DNA from: Polyodon spathula | Lineage: Eukaryota > Chordata > Actinopteri > Acipenseriformes > Polyodontidae | DNA: 64,000 nt | Reading direction: 5' to 3' | NCBI RefSeq assembly: GCF_017654505.1 | Contig: NC_054536.1 | Location: 34,331,946-34,395,945 of the forward strand | In this document: positions 23,989 through 32,280 of the stretch, piece after piece | Layout of the letters: each line of letters opens with the position of its first letter | Numbering within the stretch: the stretch's first letter is position 1 | Translations under genes and position numbers: made by a program | Notes under the pieces: model-generated | What the model saw: the letters and a program-made list of their open reading frames with translations, nothing else | The model's database searches: none | What the model was told of the DNA's origin: nothing

Positions 23989-24024
23989 GGTCTGACAAGG
24001 GAGAAAATGACCCAGTGGAGTCCT
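23989..24024 (+). CDS. CNOT10: CNOT10 micro-exon (36 nt)
   Basis: 36 nt, acceptor ttactctgcag, donor gtaagt. Encodes SDKGENDPVES in the acidic linker, equivalent to human SDKGENEAMES. Its length is a multiple of three with matching phases, so skipping would keep the frame. Confidence 0.93.
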
Positions 24025-24541
24025 GTAAGTGGTTTTGCTTTCATTATTTGGAGTACTGAATCCTGGCCAGTATCATTCAGATATAAATGCTCCTATATAG
24101 GTCATGATTTTCTGTTAAATATAGATCCCTGGAACGGGTGACTAGGCTTGTGTACAGGCATTTGGCAGATAACCTTAGGACTGAATGAGATATCACACCC
24201 ATAAAGTCAAATTGCCACATGTGCTGGCCTGGATGTGGGCTCTTTGTGTGGGTGTTATTGTAAATGTAGAGGGCTGGCTCTTGGGGCGCAATATAAATGT
24301 GTCACTAGTGATACAATACTGCCTTTTATTTTGTCGTATTCAGTATTGGTTTTAAATGTGTTTGGACAAAATGTAGAATGTAAAAAGTTGATTAACAATA
24401 TATTTTGTAGATTTGTCTGGAAATTATTTAGAATGGGGGAATAACAATGATAAATGCCAACTCTGGACCCCAAAACACCAAATATGTAAAAATGTTCTTA
24501 ATGAATATTATATTTAAACATGTAGTGCTGTAATCTTCTAG

Positions 24542-24669
24542 CAGGAAAGCAGACTCCACTATGCTACCCCAACTCTGTGACATCAGCTCGAGCAATGATG
24601 TTGTTCAATCTTGGCAGTGCCTACTGTCTGAGAAGTGAATATGAGAAGGCCCGAAAATGTCTCCATCAG
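24542..24669 (+). CDS. CNOT10: CNOT10 exon
   Basis: 128 nt, acceptor aatcttctag, donor gtgaaa. Encodes [20 protein letters not shown] and [16 protein letters not shown], a TPR-like hairpin. A second AG 3 nt downstream (cag) makes a tandem NAGNAG-type acceptor. Confidence 0.96.
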
Positions 24670-25899
24670 GTGAAATATACCTTATTTAAATAACATTTGT
24701 GCCTGAAGAACACCTATTTTGTGTTGCTATGCTGAATCACACAACACATTGATGACATAACATTGTACTCTTGGATCTTGTACTTTTTTCAAAATTGTGT
24801 GTGGCTCTTGCTGGCTAGTAAAAATGTCAGAATACAGTATATTTAAAAGAAAGAAAAAAAAACACTTTGCCTTTGTCCATTGTATGTAATTAAATTACAA
24901 ATCATTAAGGCTTTAAGTGAATGTTGAAATAAATTAACTCGCATCAGATCCTAGAGATGGAATCACATTGTTAAATACATTAATTTTTGTAGTATAAATA
25001 CTGTTTTTTTTGTTTGCTTTTTTTTAAATCACTGTTGCGTGGTAGTGAGAGAAAAAACAGTCCCATACCTTGTAAAACTTCACAAGTCCAAAATAACAAA
25101 CCCAGTCCGACCCAGAACCGGCACCTTTTTTACCCAACCTGAACCCTAATAAAACTTGTAATAGACATTAGTTATTTATTGGACTTGCACAATCCACCAA
25201 TTTGTGAAATGAGTCAAACATGAAATATGTTTGATAGAAATTAAATGCTTATATATGAAATTATCTGTAAATCTCATGGCAATATGTTTATGTGTTAATT
25301 CATTTATGTATTTATTTTCCAGTGAGAGTAGTGCAGGGGAAAAAATGTTGCCCTCCCAAAAAAAAACATTGGTATACCAGGGTCACCCTGCTGCAGCAAT
25401 GTTCCAGTTAGCCATCTTTGGACAAGATGTTAGATAAGGAAAAATAGCTGTGAAATGTTTGATGCTGTTTAAAAGAGTAAATAGTATATAAAAGAAAAAA
25501 TGTATTTTGTCTTTGCAGAATTTGATGGAGCCTACTGTAAATATTGTGTGTGTTTTAGTAGTTCAAAATGCAGGAAAACTTGACAGGTTATCCACAAGTC
25601 CTGTTAACAATCTGGGGTTCAACTGTTACAAAACTGGGTGAATTTCAAGAGAAATGTGAATTCCACAAAGCAGCAATAATAGTTGGCAATAGTTTCGCAT
25701 CTGTGATGCAACAAACATCTGTACATCAGGAGCTGAATTCAACTTAGAGAAAGATTGGAAACAAAAAGGCAGAAGCTATTTTTATATTTGAAGAACTCCA
25801 AGTATTGCTTATTATAGTTGTAATCTTACAATACATTTTTTTTTTCAAAAATTGCACACCCCGGCCATAGAAATACTACGTAGGGTGCGTAGACAGAGA
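24670..25899 (+). other. CNOT10 intron before the LTR element
   Basis: AT-rich sequence, about 1.2 kb. An acceptor-like stretch followed by a 41-codon open segment (25316-25437) has no similarity I recognise and no donor. Nothing else supportable. Confidence 0.55.
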
Positions 25900-25904
25900 C
25901 AGAC

Positions 25905-26525
25905 TGTACAAAGTGCCCGCCCCTGTGTGTATTATCTGTTATGTGTTGCGTGTGGTGTGTTTAATGTTGGTGTATAGTCATTGGTACACGGGATATAAAC
26001 GGGTCTGTAACACGAGTGTTTAAAAATGTATATGTGTATTTAGGCACGAGGATTGCACAGCACTTCACGTGCAAGTAAAATGTAGTAATATGTGAGCACG
26101 GGGAATTGCACTTTATTAATTCACGTGCTGGGATTCAAGTGAATAATTAATTGGTAATTGAATCCCAGCACAATAGTATATATAGATGCACGTTGTCACA
26201 TACTGTGGTTGGGTGTTCGGTGAGCGGAGAACGGGATTGGAGACGGAGGAAATAAGCAGTAGTAGTAATGATAAGAGGAGAAAGTATCCGCTCACCGTGT
26301 TTGTCAGTGTCTGTGCGTGCACCGTTTTGTTAAGTTTAGTCTGTTTTCATTTATTTTGGCGTAGAGTGCCGTGTCCTGTGTTTTTCGTGTTTGTTAAACC
26401 TTTTATTTTGTATTAAACCGGCGCCAACAGGCGTCTTCATCACTTCATTTCATCCGTCCTGTGTTTTGTGTATTGCATTACCTTTCCTGGTTCTGACGCC
26501 GCCCACTTCGGCCGTCTCTGTGACA
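25905..26525 (+). repeat. LTR 1 (5')
   Basis: Starts TGTACAAAGTGCCC (one A lost relative to the other LTRs) and ends CTCTGTGACA. A candidate TATA motif (agtatatatagatgcac) is near 26175 and ttttattttgtattaaa near 26402-26418 may serve 3'-end formation. An inverted repeat gtgctgggattca...tgaatcccagcac lies just upstream of the TATA motif. Confidence 0.93.
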
Positions 26526-26527
26526 CG

Positions 26528-26545
26528 TGGTGTCCTGCGTGGGAT
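26528..26545 (+). promoter_or_regulatory. Primer-binding site, tRNA-Leu-like
   Basis: TGGTGTCCTGCGTGGGAT starts 2 bp after LTR 1. By my memory of tRNA-Leu (CAG), 15 of 18 positions match its 3' complement. The same site follows LTR 2 at 30407-30424. Confidence 0.65.
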
Positions 26546-26667
26546 AACAGCGCCTCCAAGCGTCAGACCAGGAGAGGTGTTTTGTCAAAAAAAAAAAAAA
26601 AAAAAAAAAAAACAAAAAAAACAAAAAAAAAAAAAAAAAACAGCAACAAAAAAAAAAAAAATAAAAC

Positions 26668-27321
26668 ATGGAAGGCTGGGACTGGAGAGATGGCTGCCAG
26701 GACCTGGAGGAGTTCCTCGGTGGTCTGGAGGACCAGGGCTGGTGCCTTGCCTGTGGGGAGTTTGGGCACCCGGTGGTGCGCTGCCCCTACCAGGAAGGAG
26801 AGGAGGAACTGCCGCAGGAGAGGAAGGTGAGGAGGTGGCAGAGAAGGGGAAAGGGGAAGAGGAAGGCAGAGGTCCCACCACTGTCTCCACAGCCGCACCA
26901 GTCTCCTGCAAGGGAGGAAGAGCCGCACCAGTCCCCTGCAAGTGAGGGAGAGCCGCACCAGTCCCCTGTATCAAGGGGAGACTACACACCGCTCCCACCT
27001 CCACCACCAGGAGCAGAGGGTGAATGCCTGCTGGTATCACTTCCCCCACCAGCAGAGGGTGAATGCCTGCTGGTATCACTTCCCCCGGCAGGCGCAGAGC
27101 ACAAAAAAACAAAAAAAAACAAAAAAAAACCACAGCAACAAAAAAAAAAAAAAAAAACATGGAAGGCTGGGACTGGAGAGATGGCTGCCAGGACCTGGAG
27201 GAGTTCCTCGGTGGTCTGGAGGACCAGGGCTGGTGCCTTGCCTGTGGGGAGTTTGGGCACCCGGTGGTGCGCTGCCCCTACCAGGAAGGAGAGGAGGAAC
27301 TGCCGCAGGAGAGGAAGGTGA
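26668..27321 (+). CDS. First copy of the zinc-knuckle ORF start (internal region 1), disrupted by tandem duplication
   Basis: Begins MEGWDWRDGCQDLEEFLGGL, then the zinc knuckle WCLACGEFGHPVVRCP (C-x2-C-x4-H-x4-C) and a Lys/Arg-rich stretch. After about 130 codons it meets two AEGECLL units and runs into the A-rich leader of a second copy whose ATG is 491 bp downstream. The 3' part (from about 27100) is therefore leader sequence read in the wrong frame. It is probably a by-product of a 491-bp tandem duplication. Confidence 0.7.
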   Translation: MEGWDWRDGCQDLEEFLGGLEDQGWCLACGEFGHPVVRCPYQEGEEELPQERKVRRWQRRGKGKRKAEVPPLSPQPHQSPAREEEPHQSPASEGEPHQSPVSRGDYTPLPPPPPGAEGECLLVSLPPPAEGECLLVSLPPAGAEHKKTKKNKKKPQQQKKKKKTWKAGTGEMAARTWRSSSVVWRTRAGALPVGSLGTRWCAAPTRKERRNCRRRGR

Positions 27322-28883
27322 GGAGGTGGCAGAGAAGGGGAAAGGGGAAGAGGAAGGCAGAGGTCCCACCGCTGTCTCCACAGCCGCACCAGTCTCCTGC
27401 AAGGGAGGAAGAGCCGCACCAGTCCCCTGCAAGTGAGGGAGAGCCGCACCAGTCCCCTGTATCAAGGGGAGACTACACACCGCTCCCACCTCCACCACCA
27501 GGAGACTACACGCCGCTCCTACCTCCATGGGCAGGAGCAGAGCAGCAGGAGCTGCCTCTGCCTCCGCCACCTCCACCGGCAGGCGCAGAGCAGCAGGAGC
27601 TGCCTCTGCCTCCGCCACCTCCACCGGCAGGAGCAGAGCAGCAGGAGCTGCCTCTGCCTCCGCCACCTCCACCGGCAGGAGCAGAGCAGCAGGAGCTGCC
27701 TCTGCCTCCGCCACCTCCACCGGCAGGGGGAGAGCAGCAGGAGCTGCCTCTGCCTCCGCCACCTCCACCGGCAGGGGGAGAGCAGCAGGAGCTGCCTCTG
27801 CCTCCGCCACCTCCACCGGCAGGAGGAGAGCAGCAGGAGCTGCCTCTGCCTCCGCCACCTCCACCGGCAGGGGGAGAGCAGCAGGAGCTGCCTCTGCCTC
27901 CGCCACCTCCACCGGCAGGGGGAGAGCAGCAGGAGCTGCCTCTGCCTCCACCTCCACCAGCAGAGGGTGAATGCCTGCTGGGTCCCTGTCCACCAGCAGA
28001 GGGTGAATGCCTGCTGGGTCCCTGTCCACCAGCAGAGGGTGAATGCCTGCTGGTATCACTTCCCCCACCAGCAGAGGGTGAATGCCTGCTGGGTCCCTGT
28101 CCACCAGCAGAGGGTGAATGCCTGCTGGGTCCCTGTCCACCAGCAGAGGGTGAATGCCTGCTGGTATCACTTCCCCCACCAGCAGAGGGTGAATGCCTGC
28201 TGGTATCACTTCCCCCACCAGCAGAGGGTGAATGCCTGCTGGGTCCCTGTCCACCAGCAGAGGGTGAATGCCTGCTGGGTCCCTGTCCACCAGCAGAGGG
28301 TGAATGCCTGCTGGGTCCCTGTCCACCAGCAGAGGGTGAATGCCTGCTGGGTCCCTGTCCACCAGCAGAGGGTGAATGCCTGCTGGTATCACTTCCCCCA
28401 CCAGCAGAGGGTGAATGCCTGCTGGTATCACTTCCCCCACCAGCAGAGGGTGAATGCCTGCTGGTATCACTTCCCCCACCATCACGAGGAGAGGAGCTGG
28501 AGCTTCCTCTGCCTCCACCTCCATCAGGGGGAGAGGAGCAGGAGCTGCCTCTCCCTGCACCACAAGGGCCAGGACTAGATGCTGGCGGTCCTCAGCAGCC
28601 CTTGCATAGGCTGCTGAGGGAAGCACGGGGAAGAACCTCCCGGCTGCAGTGGCCGAAAAGAGGGCCAACACCCGCACCCCAGCTTGTCCTGACTGCCAGC
28701 CTCGCCTGCCAGCCTCGCTTCGCCCAAGGATGCCAGCCTCGCTTCGCCCAAGGATGCCAGCCTCGCTTCGCCCAAGGATGCCAGCCTCGCTTCGCCCAAG
28801 GATGCCTCTGCATCGCCGCCTGGGGTTGCCCGCCGCTCTGCATCGCCTGGGGTTGCCGCCGCTCTGCATCGCAGGGTGGTTGA
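27159..28883 (+). CDS. Zinc-knuckle, proline-rich repeat protein of the LTR element (internal region 1)
   Basis: The 574-residue frame starts at the ATG after an A-rich leader. A 20-residue N-terminus (MEGWDWRDGCQDLEEFLGGL) leads into the CCHC knuckle and a basic patch (RRWQRRGKGKRK). HQSP repeats follow, then 9 units of AGxEQQELPLPPPPPP (48 bp), 14 units of AEGECLL-GPCPP or -VSLPPP (36/39 bp) and a Cys/Pro tail. One zinc knuckle downstream of a primer site suggests a Gag nucleocapsid remnant; no capsid domain is visible. Repeat periods are multiples of 3. The intended frame is probably lost near 28650-28883, because the conserved C-terminus continues in another frame. Function unknown. Confidence 0.75.
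   Translation: MEGWDWRDGCQDLEEFLGGLEDQGWCLACGEFGHPVVRCPYQEGEEELPQERKVRRWQRRGKGKRKAEVPPLSPQPHQSPAREEEPHQSPASEGEPHQSPVSRGDYTPLPPPPPGDYTPLLPPWAGAEQQELPLPPPPPPAGAEQQELPLPPPPPPAGAEQQELPLPPPPPPAGAEQQELPLPPPPPPAGGEQQELPLPPPPPPAGGEQQELPLPPPPPPAGGEQQELPLPPPPPPAGGEQQELPLPPPPPPAGGEQQELPLPPPPPAEGECLLGPCPPAEGECLLGPCPPAEGECLLVSLPPPAEGECLLGPCPPAEGECLLGPCPPAEGECLLVSLPPPAEGECLLVSLPPPAEGECLLGPCPPAEGECLLGPCPPAEGECLLGPCPPAEGECLLGPCPPAEGECLLVSLPPPAEGECLLVSLPPPAEGECLLVSLPPPSRGEELELPLPPPPSGGEEQELPLPAPQGPGLDAGGPQQPLHRLLREARGRTSRLQWPKRGPTPAPQLVLTASLACQPRFAQGCQPRFAQGCQPRFAQGCQPRFAQGCLCIAAWGCPPLCIAWGCRRSASQGG
27530..27960. repeat. 48-bp tandem repeat, 9 units
   Basis: Unit gcaggrgsagagcagcagga...cctccaccg encodes AG(A/G)EQQELPLPPPPPP. 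The Ala-type variant fills the first four units and the Gly-type the next five, a pattern of regional homogenisation. Confidence 0.95.
27954..28485. repeat. 36/39-bp tandem repeat, 14 units
   Basis: Units share ccaccagcagagggtgaatg and end either in ctgctgggtccctgt (36 bp) or ctgctggtatcacttcccc (39 bp). Both lengths keep the reading frame. The two types are interspersed. Confidence 0.95.
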
Positions 28884-29737
28884 CCAGCCGCTCTGCATCC
28901 CTGCATGCCCGACCTCTGCATCGCCTGGGGTTTGCCCGGCCCGCCATCGCTTGGGGTTTGCAGCCGCCGCCGCTCTGCATCGCCTGGGGTTGCCCGCCGC
29001 TCTGCATCGCCTGGGGTTGCCCGCCGCTCTGCATCGCCTGGGGTTGCCCGCCGCTCTGCATCGCCTGGGGTTGCCCGCCGCTCTGCATCGCCTGGGGTTG
29101 CCCGCCGCTCCGCATCACAGCCGGAAGTACTGTGGCCGGAACCCCACGAAGGGGAGCTGCCGGCCACGAAGAAGGGGGAGGAGGTCTGGAGACCGCCAAC
29201 CCCAGCAGCAGTTTCGCTGCCGGAGGAGGGGGAGGAGGTCTGGAGACCGCCAACCCCAGCAGCAGTTTCGCTGCCGGAGGAGGGGGAGGAGGTCTGCCGC
29301 CAACCCCAGCAGCAGAGGGGGAGGAGGTCTGGAGACCGCCAACCCCAGCAGCAGTTTCGCTGCCGGAGGAGGGGGAGGAGGTCTGGAGACCGCCAACCCC
29401 AGCAGCAGTTTCGCTGCCGGAGAAGGGGGAGGAGGTCTGGAGACCGGCAGCAGTTTCGTGCCGGAGATCGTGGGTCCGGAGACCTGCTCCCTCTGCAGTT
29501 TCTTCCCTGCAGGAAGAACGGTGGTTGAAGCCCCACCAAGGGGAGCTGCCGGCGCCGAAGGAGGGGGAAGGTCAGGAGACCACACCCCAAGCAGCCTTTC
29601 CGCTGCTAGGACTACCCTGGCAGGAGAATGCTACCCTGCTGACAGCATTACGACCTGTGGGCCCCTGGAAGCCTCTGGTCCTGGCCAAGGACTTTGGGCG
29701 GGACTTTTGGGCTTTTAAGGGGGGAGGTGGCCATTGA
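28649..29737 (+). pseudogene. C-terminal region of the LTR-element protein, other frame (internal region 1)
   Basis: The frame ends in NATLLTALRPVGPWKPLVLA then KDFGRDFWAFKGGGGH, identical to the end found in internal region 2, so this is probably the genuine C-terminus. Upstream it crosses about five 54-bp units (29180-29460, ETANPSSSFAAGGGGGG or, in another frame, RPPTPAAVSLPEEGEEVW). The zinc-knuckle ORF is in a different frame, so at least one indel has broken the copy. Confidence 0.6.
28700..29130. repeat. 24-bp and 27-bp tandem repeats (GC-rich)
   Basis: First 24-bp units (tcgcttcgcccaaggatgcc) at about 28713-28805, then degenerate and perfect 27-bp units (gctctgcatcgcctggggtt) to about 29112. 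Both periods are multiples of three, so several frames stay open on both strands. Confidence 0.9.
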
Positions 29738-29756
29738 GGCCATGTGTGCTTTGCAC

Positions 29757-29769
29757 AGGAGGGGGTATA
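29757..29769 (+). promoter_or_regulatory. Polypurine tract before LTR 2
   Basis: aggagggggtata directly abuts the TGTAACAAAG start of LTR 2, the position used to prime plus-strand DNA synthesis. The identical tract precedes LTR 3 (33296-33308). Confidence 0.8.
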
Positions 29770-30404
29770 TGTAACAAAGTGCCCGCCCCTGTGTATATTA
29801 TCTGTTATGTGTTGCGTGTGGTGTGTTTAAATGTTGGTGTATAGACATTGGTACACGGGATATAAACGGGTCTGTGTAACACGAGTGTTTAAAAATGTAT
29901 ATTTGTATTTAGGCACGAGGATTGCACAGCACTTCACGTGCAAGTAAAATGTAGTAATATGTGAGCACGGGGAATTGCACTTTATTAATTCACGTGCTGG
30001 GATTCAAGTGAATAATTAATTGGTAATTGAATCCCAGCACAATAGTATATATAGATGCACGTTGTCACATACTGGGGGTTGGGTGTTCGGTGAGCGGAGA
30101 ACGGGATTGGAGACGGAGGAAATAAGCAGTAGTAGTAATAATAAGAGGAGAAAGTATCCGCTCACCGTGTTTGTCAGTGTCTGTCCGTGCACCGTTTTGT
30201 TAAGTTTAGTCTGTTTTTGTTTGTCTATTTATTTTGGCGTAGAGTGCCGTGTCCTGTGTTTTTCGTGTTTGTGTAAACCTTTTATTTTGTATTAAACCGG
30301 CGCCAACAGGCGTCTTCATCACTTCATTTCATCCGTCCTGTGTTTTGTGTATTTCATTACCTTTCCTGGTTCTGACGCCGCCCACTTCGGCCGTCTCTGT
30401 GACA
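29770..30404 (+). repeat. LTR 2 (middle, shared)
   Basis: 635 bp from TGTAACAAAG to CTCTGTGACA. It serves as 3' LTR of unit 1 and 5' LTR of unit 2. It carries private variants (tttaaatgttgg, tatagacattgg) where LTRs 1 and 3 agree with each other (tttaatgttgg, tatagtcattgg). Confidence 0.95.
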
Positions 30405-30406
30405 CG

Positions 30407-30424
30407 TGGTGTCCTGCGTGGGAT
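30407..30424 (+). promoter_or_regulatory. Primer-binding site, tRNA-Leu-like (unit 2)
   Basis: Identical to the site after LTR 1 (TGGTGTCCTGCGTGGGAT), 2 bp after the LTR end. Confidence 0.65.
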
Positions 30425-30464
30425 AACAGCGCCTCCAAGCGTCAGACCAGGAGAGTTGTTTTGT

Positions 30465-30543
<79 letters not shown>

Positions 30544-31737
30544 ATGGAAGGCTGGGACTGGAGAGATGGCTGCCAGGACCTGGAGGAGTTCCTCGGTGGT
30601 CTGGAGGACCAGGGCTGGTGCCTTGCCTGTGGGGAGTTTGGGCACCCGGTGGTGCGCTGCCCCTACCAGGAAGGAGAGGAGGAACTGCCGCAGGAGAGGA
30701 AGGTGAGGAGGTGGCAGAGAAGGGGAAAGGGGAAGAGGAAGGCAGAGGTCCCACCGCTGTCTCCACAGCCGCACCAGTCTCCTGCAAGGGAGGAAGAGCC
30801 GCACCAGTCCCCTGCAAGTGAGGGAGAGCCGCACCAGTCCCCTGTATCAAGGGGAGACTACACACCGCTCCCACCTCCACCACCAGGAGACTACACGCCG
30901 CTCCTACCTCCATGGGCAGGAGCAGAGCAGCAGGAGCTGCCTCTGCCTCCGCCACCTCCACCGGCAGGCGCAGAGCAGCAGGAGCTGCCTCTGCCTCCGC
31001 CACCTCCACCGGCAGGAGCAGAGCAGCAGGAGCTGCCTCTGCCTCCGCCACCTCCACCGGCAGGAGCAGAGCAGCAGGAGCTGCCTCTGCCTCCGCCACC
31101 TCCACCGGCAGGGGGAGAGCAGCAGGAGCTGCCTCTGCCTCCGCCACCTCCACCGGCAGGGGGAGAGCAGCAGGAGCTGCCTCTGCCTCCGCCACCTCCA
31201 CCGGCAGGGGCAGAGCAGCAGGAGCTGCCTCTGCCTCCGCCACCTCCACCGGCAGGAGCAGAGCAGCAGGAGCTGCCTCTGCCTCCGCCACCTCCACCGG
31301 CAGGGGGAGAGCAGCAGGAGCTGCCTCTGCCTCCGCCACCTCCACCGGCAGGAGGAGAGCAGCAGGAGCTGCCTCTGCCTCCGCCACCTCCACCGGCAGG
31401 GGGAGAGCAGCAGGAGCTGCCTCTGCCTCCGCCACCTCCACCGGCAGGGGGAGAGCAGCAGGAGCTGCCTCTGCCTCCGCCACCTCCACCGGCAGGGGGA
31501 GAGCAGCAGGAGCTGCCTCTGCCTCCGCCACCTCCACCGGCAGGAGGAGAGCAGCAGGAGCTGCCTCTGCCTCCGCCACCTCCACCGGCAGGGGGAGAGC
31601 AGCAGGAGCTGCCTCTGCCTCCGCCACCTCCACCGGCAGGAGGAGAGCAGCAGGAGCTGCCTCTGCCTGCCACCTCCACCGGCAGGGGGAGAGCAGCAGG
31701 AGCTGCCTCTGCCTCCCTGTCCACCAGCAGAGGGTGA
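30544..31737 (+). CDS. Zinc-knuckle, proline-rich repeat protein of the LTR element (internal region 2)
   Basis: 397 residues from an ATG after a roughly 75-nt A-rich leader. N-terminus, CCHC knuckle (WCLACGEFGHPVVRCP) and basic patch are the same as in internal region 1. Then come HQSP repeats and 16 full units of AGxEQQELPLPPPPPP against 9 in region 1. A 2-bp loss in a later unit near 31668 shifts the frame and brings a stop at 31735-31737. The conserved C-terminus resumes in the original frame downstream (32251-33276). Expression and function are unknown. Confidence 0.75.
   Translation: MEGWDWRDGCQDLEEFLGGLEDQGWCLACGEFGHPVVRCPYQEGEEELPQERKVRRWQRRGKGKRKAEVPPLSPQPHQSPAREEEPHQSPASEGEPHQSPVSRGDYTPLPPPPPGDYTPLLPPWAGAEQQELPLPPPPPPAGAEQQELPLPPPPPPAGAEQQELPLPPPPPPAGAEQQELPLPPPPPPAGGEQQELPLPPPPPPAGGEQQELPLPPPPPPAGAEQQELPLPPPPPPAGAEQQELPLPPPPPPAGGEQQELPLPPPPPPAGGEQQELPLPPPPPPAGGEQQELPLPPPPPPAGGEQQELPLPPPPPPAGGEQQELPLPPPPPPAGGEQQELPLPPPPPPAGGEQQELPLPPPPPPAGGEQQELPLPATSTGRGRAAGAASASLSTSRG
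30918..31720. repeat. 48-bp tandem repeat, 16-17 units
   Basis: Same unit as at 27530-27960 but nearly twice as many copies. Variants run Ala x4, Gly x2, Ala x2, Gly x8, showing block duplication. The last unit carries the 2-bp deletion. Confidence 0.95.
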
Positions 31738-32280
31738 ATGCCTGCTGGGTCCCTGTCCACCAGCAGAGGGTGAATGCCTGCTGGGTCCCTTTCCACCAGC
31801 AGAGGGTGAATGCCTGCTGGTATCACTTCCCCCACCAGCAGAGGGTGAATGCCTGCTGGGTCCCTGTCCACCAGCAGAGGGTGAATGCCTGCTGGGTCCC
31901 TGCCCACCAGCAGAGGGTGAATGCCTGCTGGTATCACTTCCCCCACCAGCAGAGGGTGAATGCCTGCTGGTATCACTTCCCCCACCAGCAGAGGGTGAAT
32001 GCCTGCTGGGTCCCTGTCCACCAGCAGAGGGTGAATGCCTGCTGGGTCCCTCTGTCCACCAGCAGAGGGTGAATGCCTCTGGGTCTGGCCACCAGGGGAG
32101 AGGAGCCTGCCTCCCCTGCAGCAGAAGGGTGAATGCCTGCTGGCGGTCCTCAGCAGCCACCAGGCAGAGGAGGGAAGCACGCTGGTATCAACCCCCCACC
32201 AGCAGAGGGTGAGCCTGCTGGTATCACTTCCCCCACCAGCAGAGGAGTGAATGCCTGCTGGTATCACTTCGCCCACCATC
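31717..32280. repeat. 36/39-bp tandem repeat, about 9 good units plus degenerate ones
   Basis: Same units as at 27954-28485. From about 32060 they become irregular (e.g. gaatgcctctgggtctggcc, agcagaagggtgaatgcctg), with indels that are not multiples of three. Confidence 0.9.

Noticed and set aside
25231..25437. Possible extra CNOT10 exon after ttattttccag at about 25321
   Set aside because: No similarity to CNOT10, no usable donor, and the flanking exons join in frame without it.
27530..28485. Regularly spaced repeats resembling a CRISPR array
   Set aside because: Units are contiguous and coding-like, there are no unique spacers, and the host is a vertebrate.
27076..29253. Very long - strand open frame (725 codons) across the LTR element, plus several 280-610-codon frames on both strands at 27-33 kb
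   Set aside because: Tandem repeats with periods that are multiples of three keep every frame free of stops. Only the + strand frame starting MEGWDW has a recognisable domain and a conserved C-terminus.
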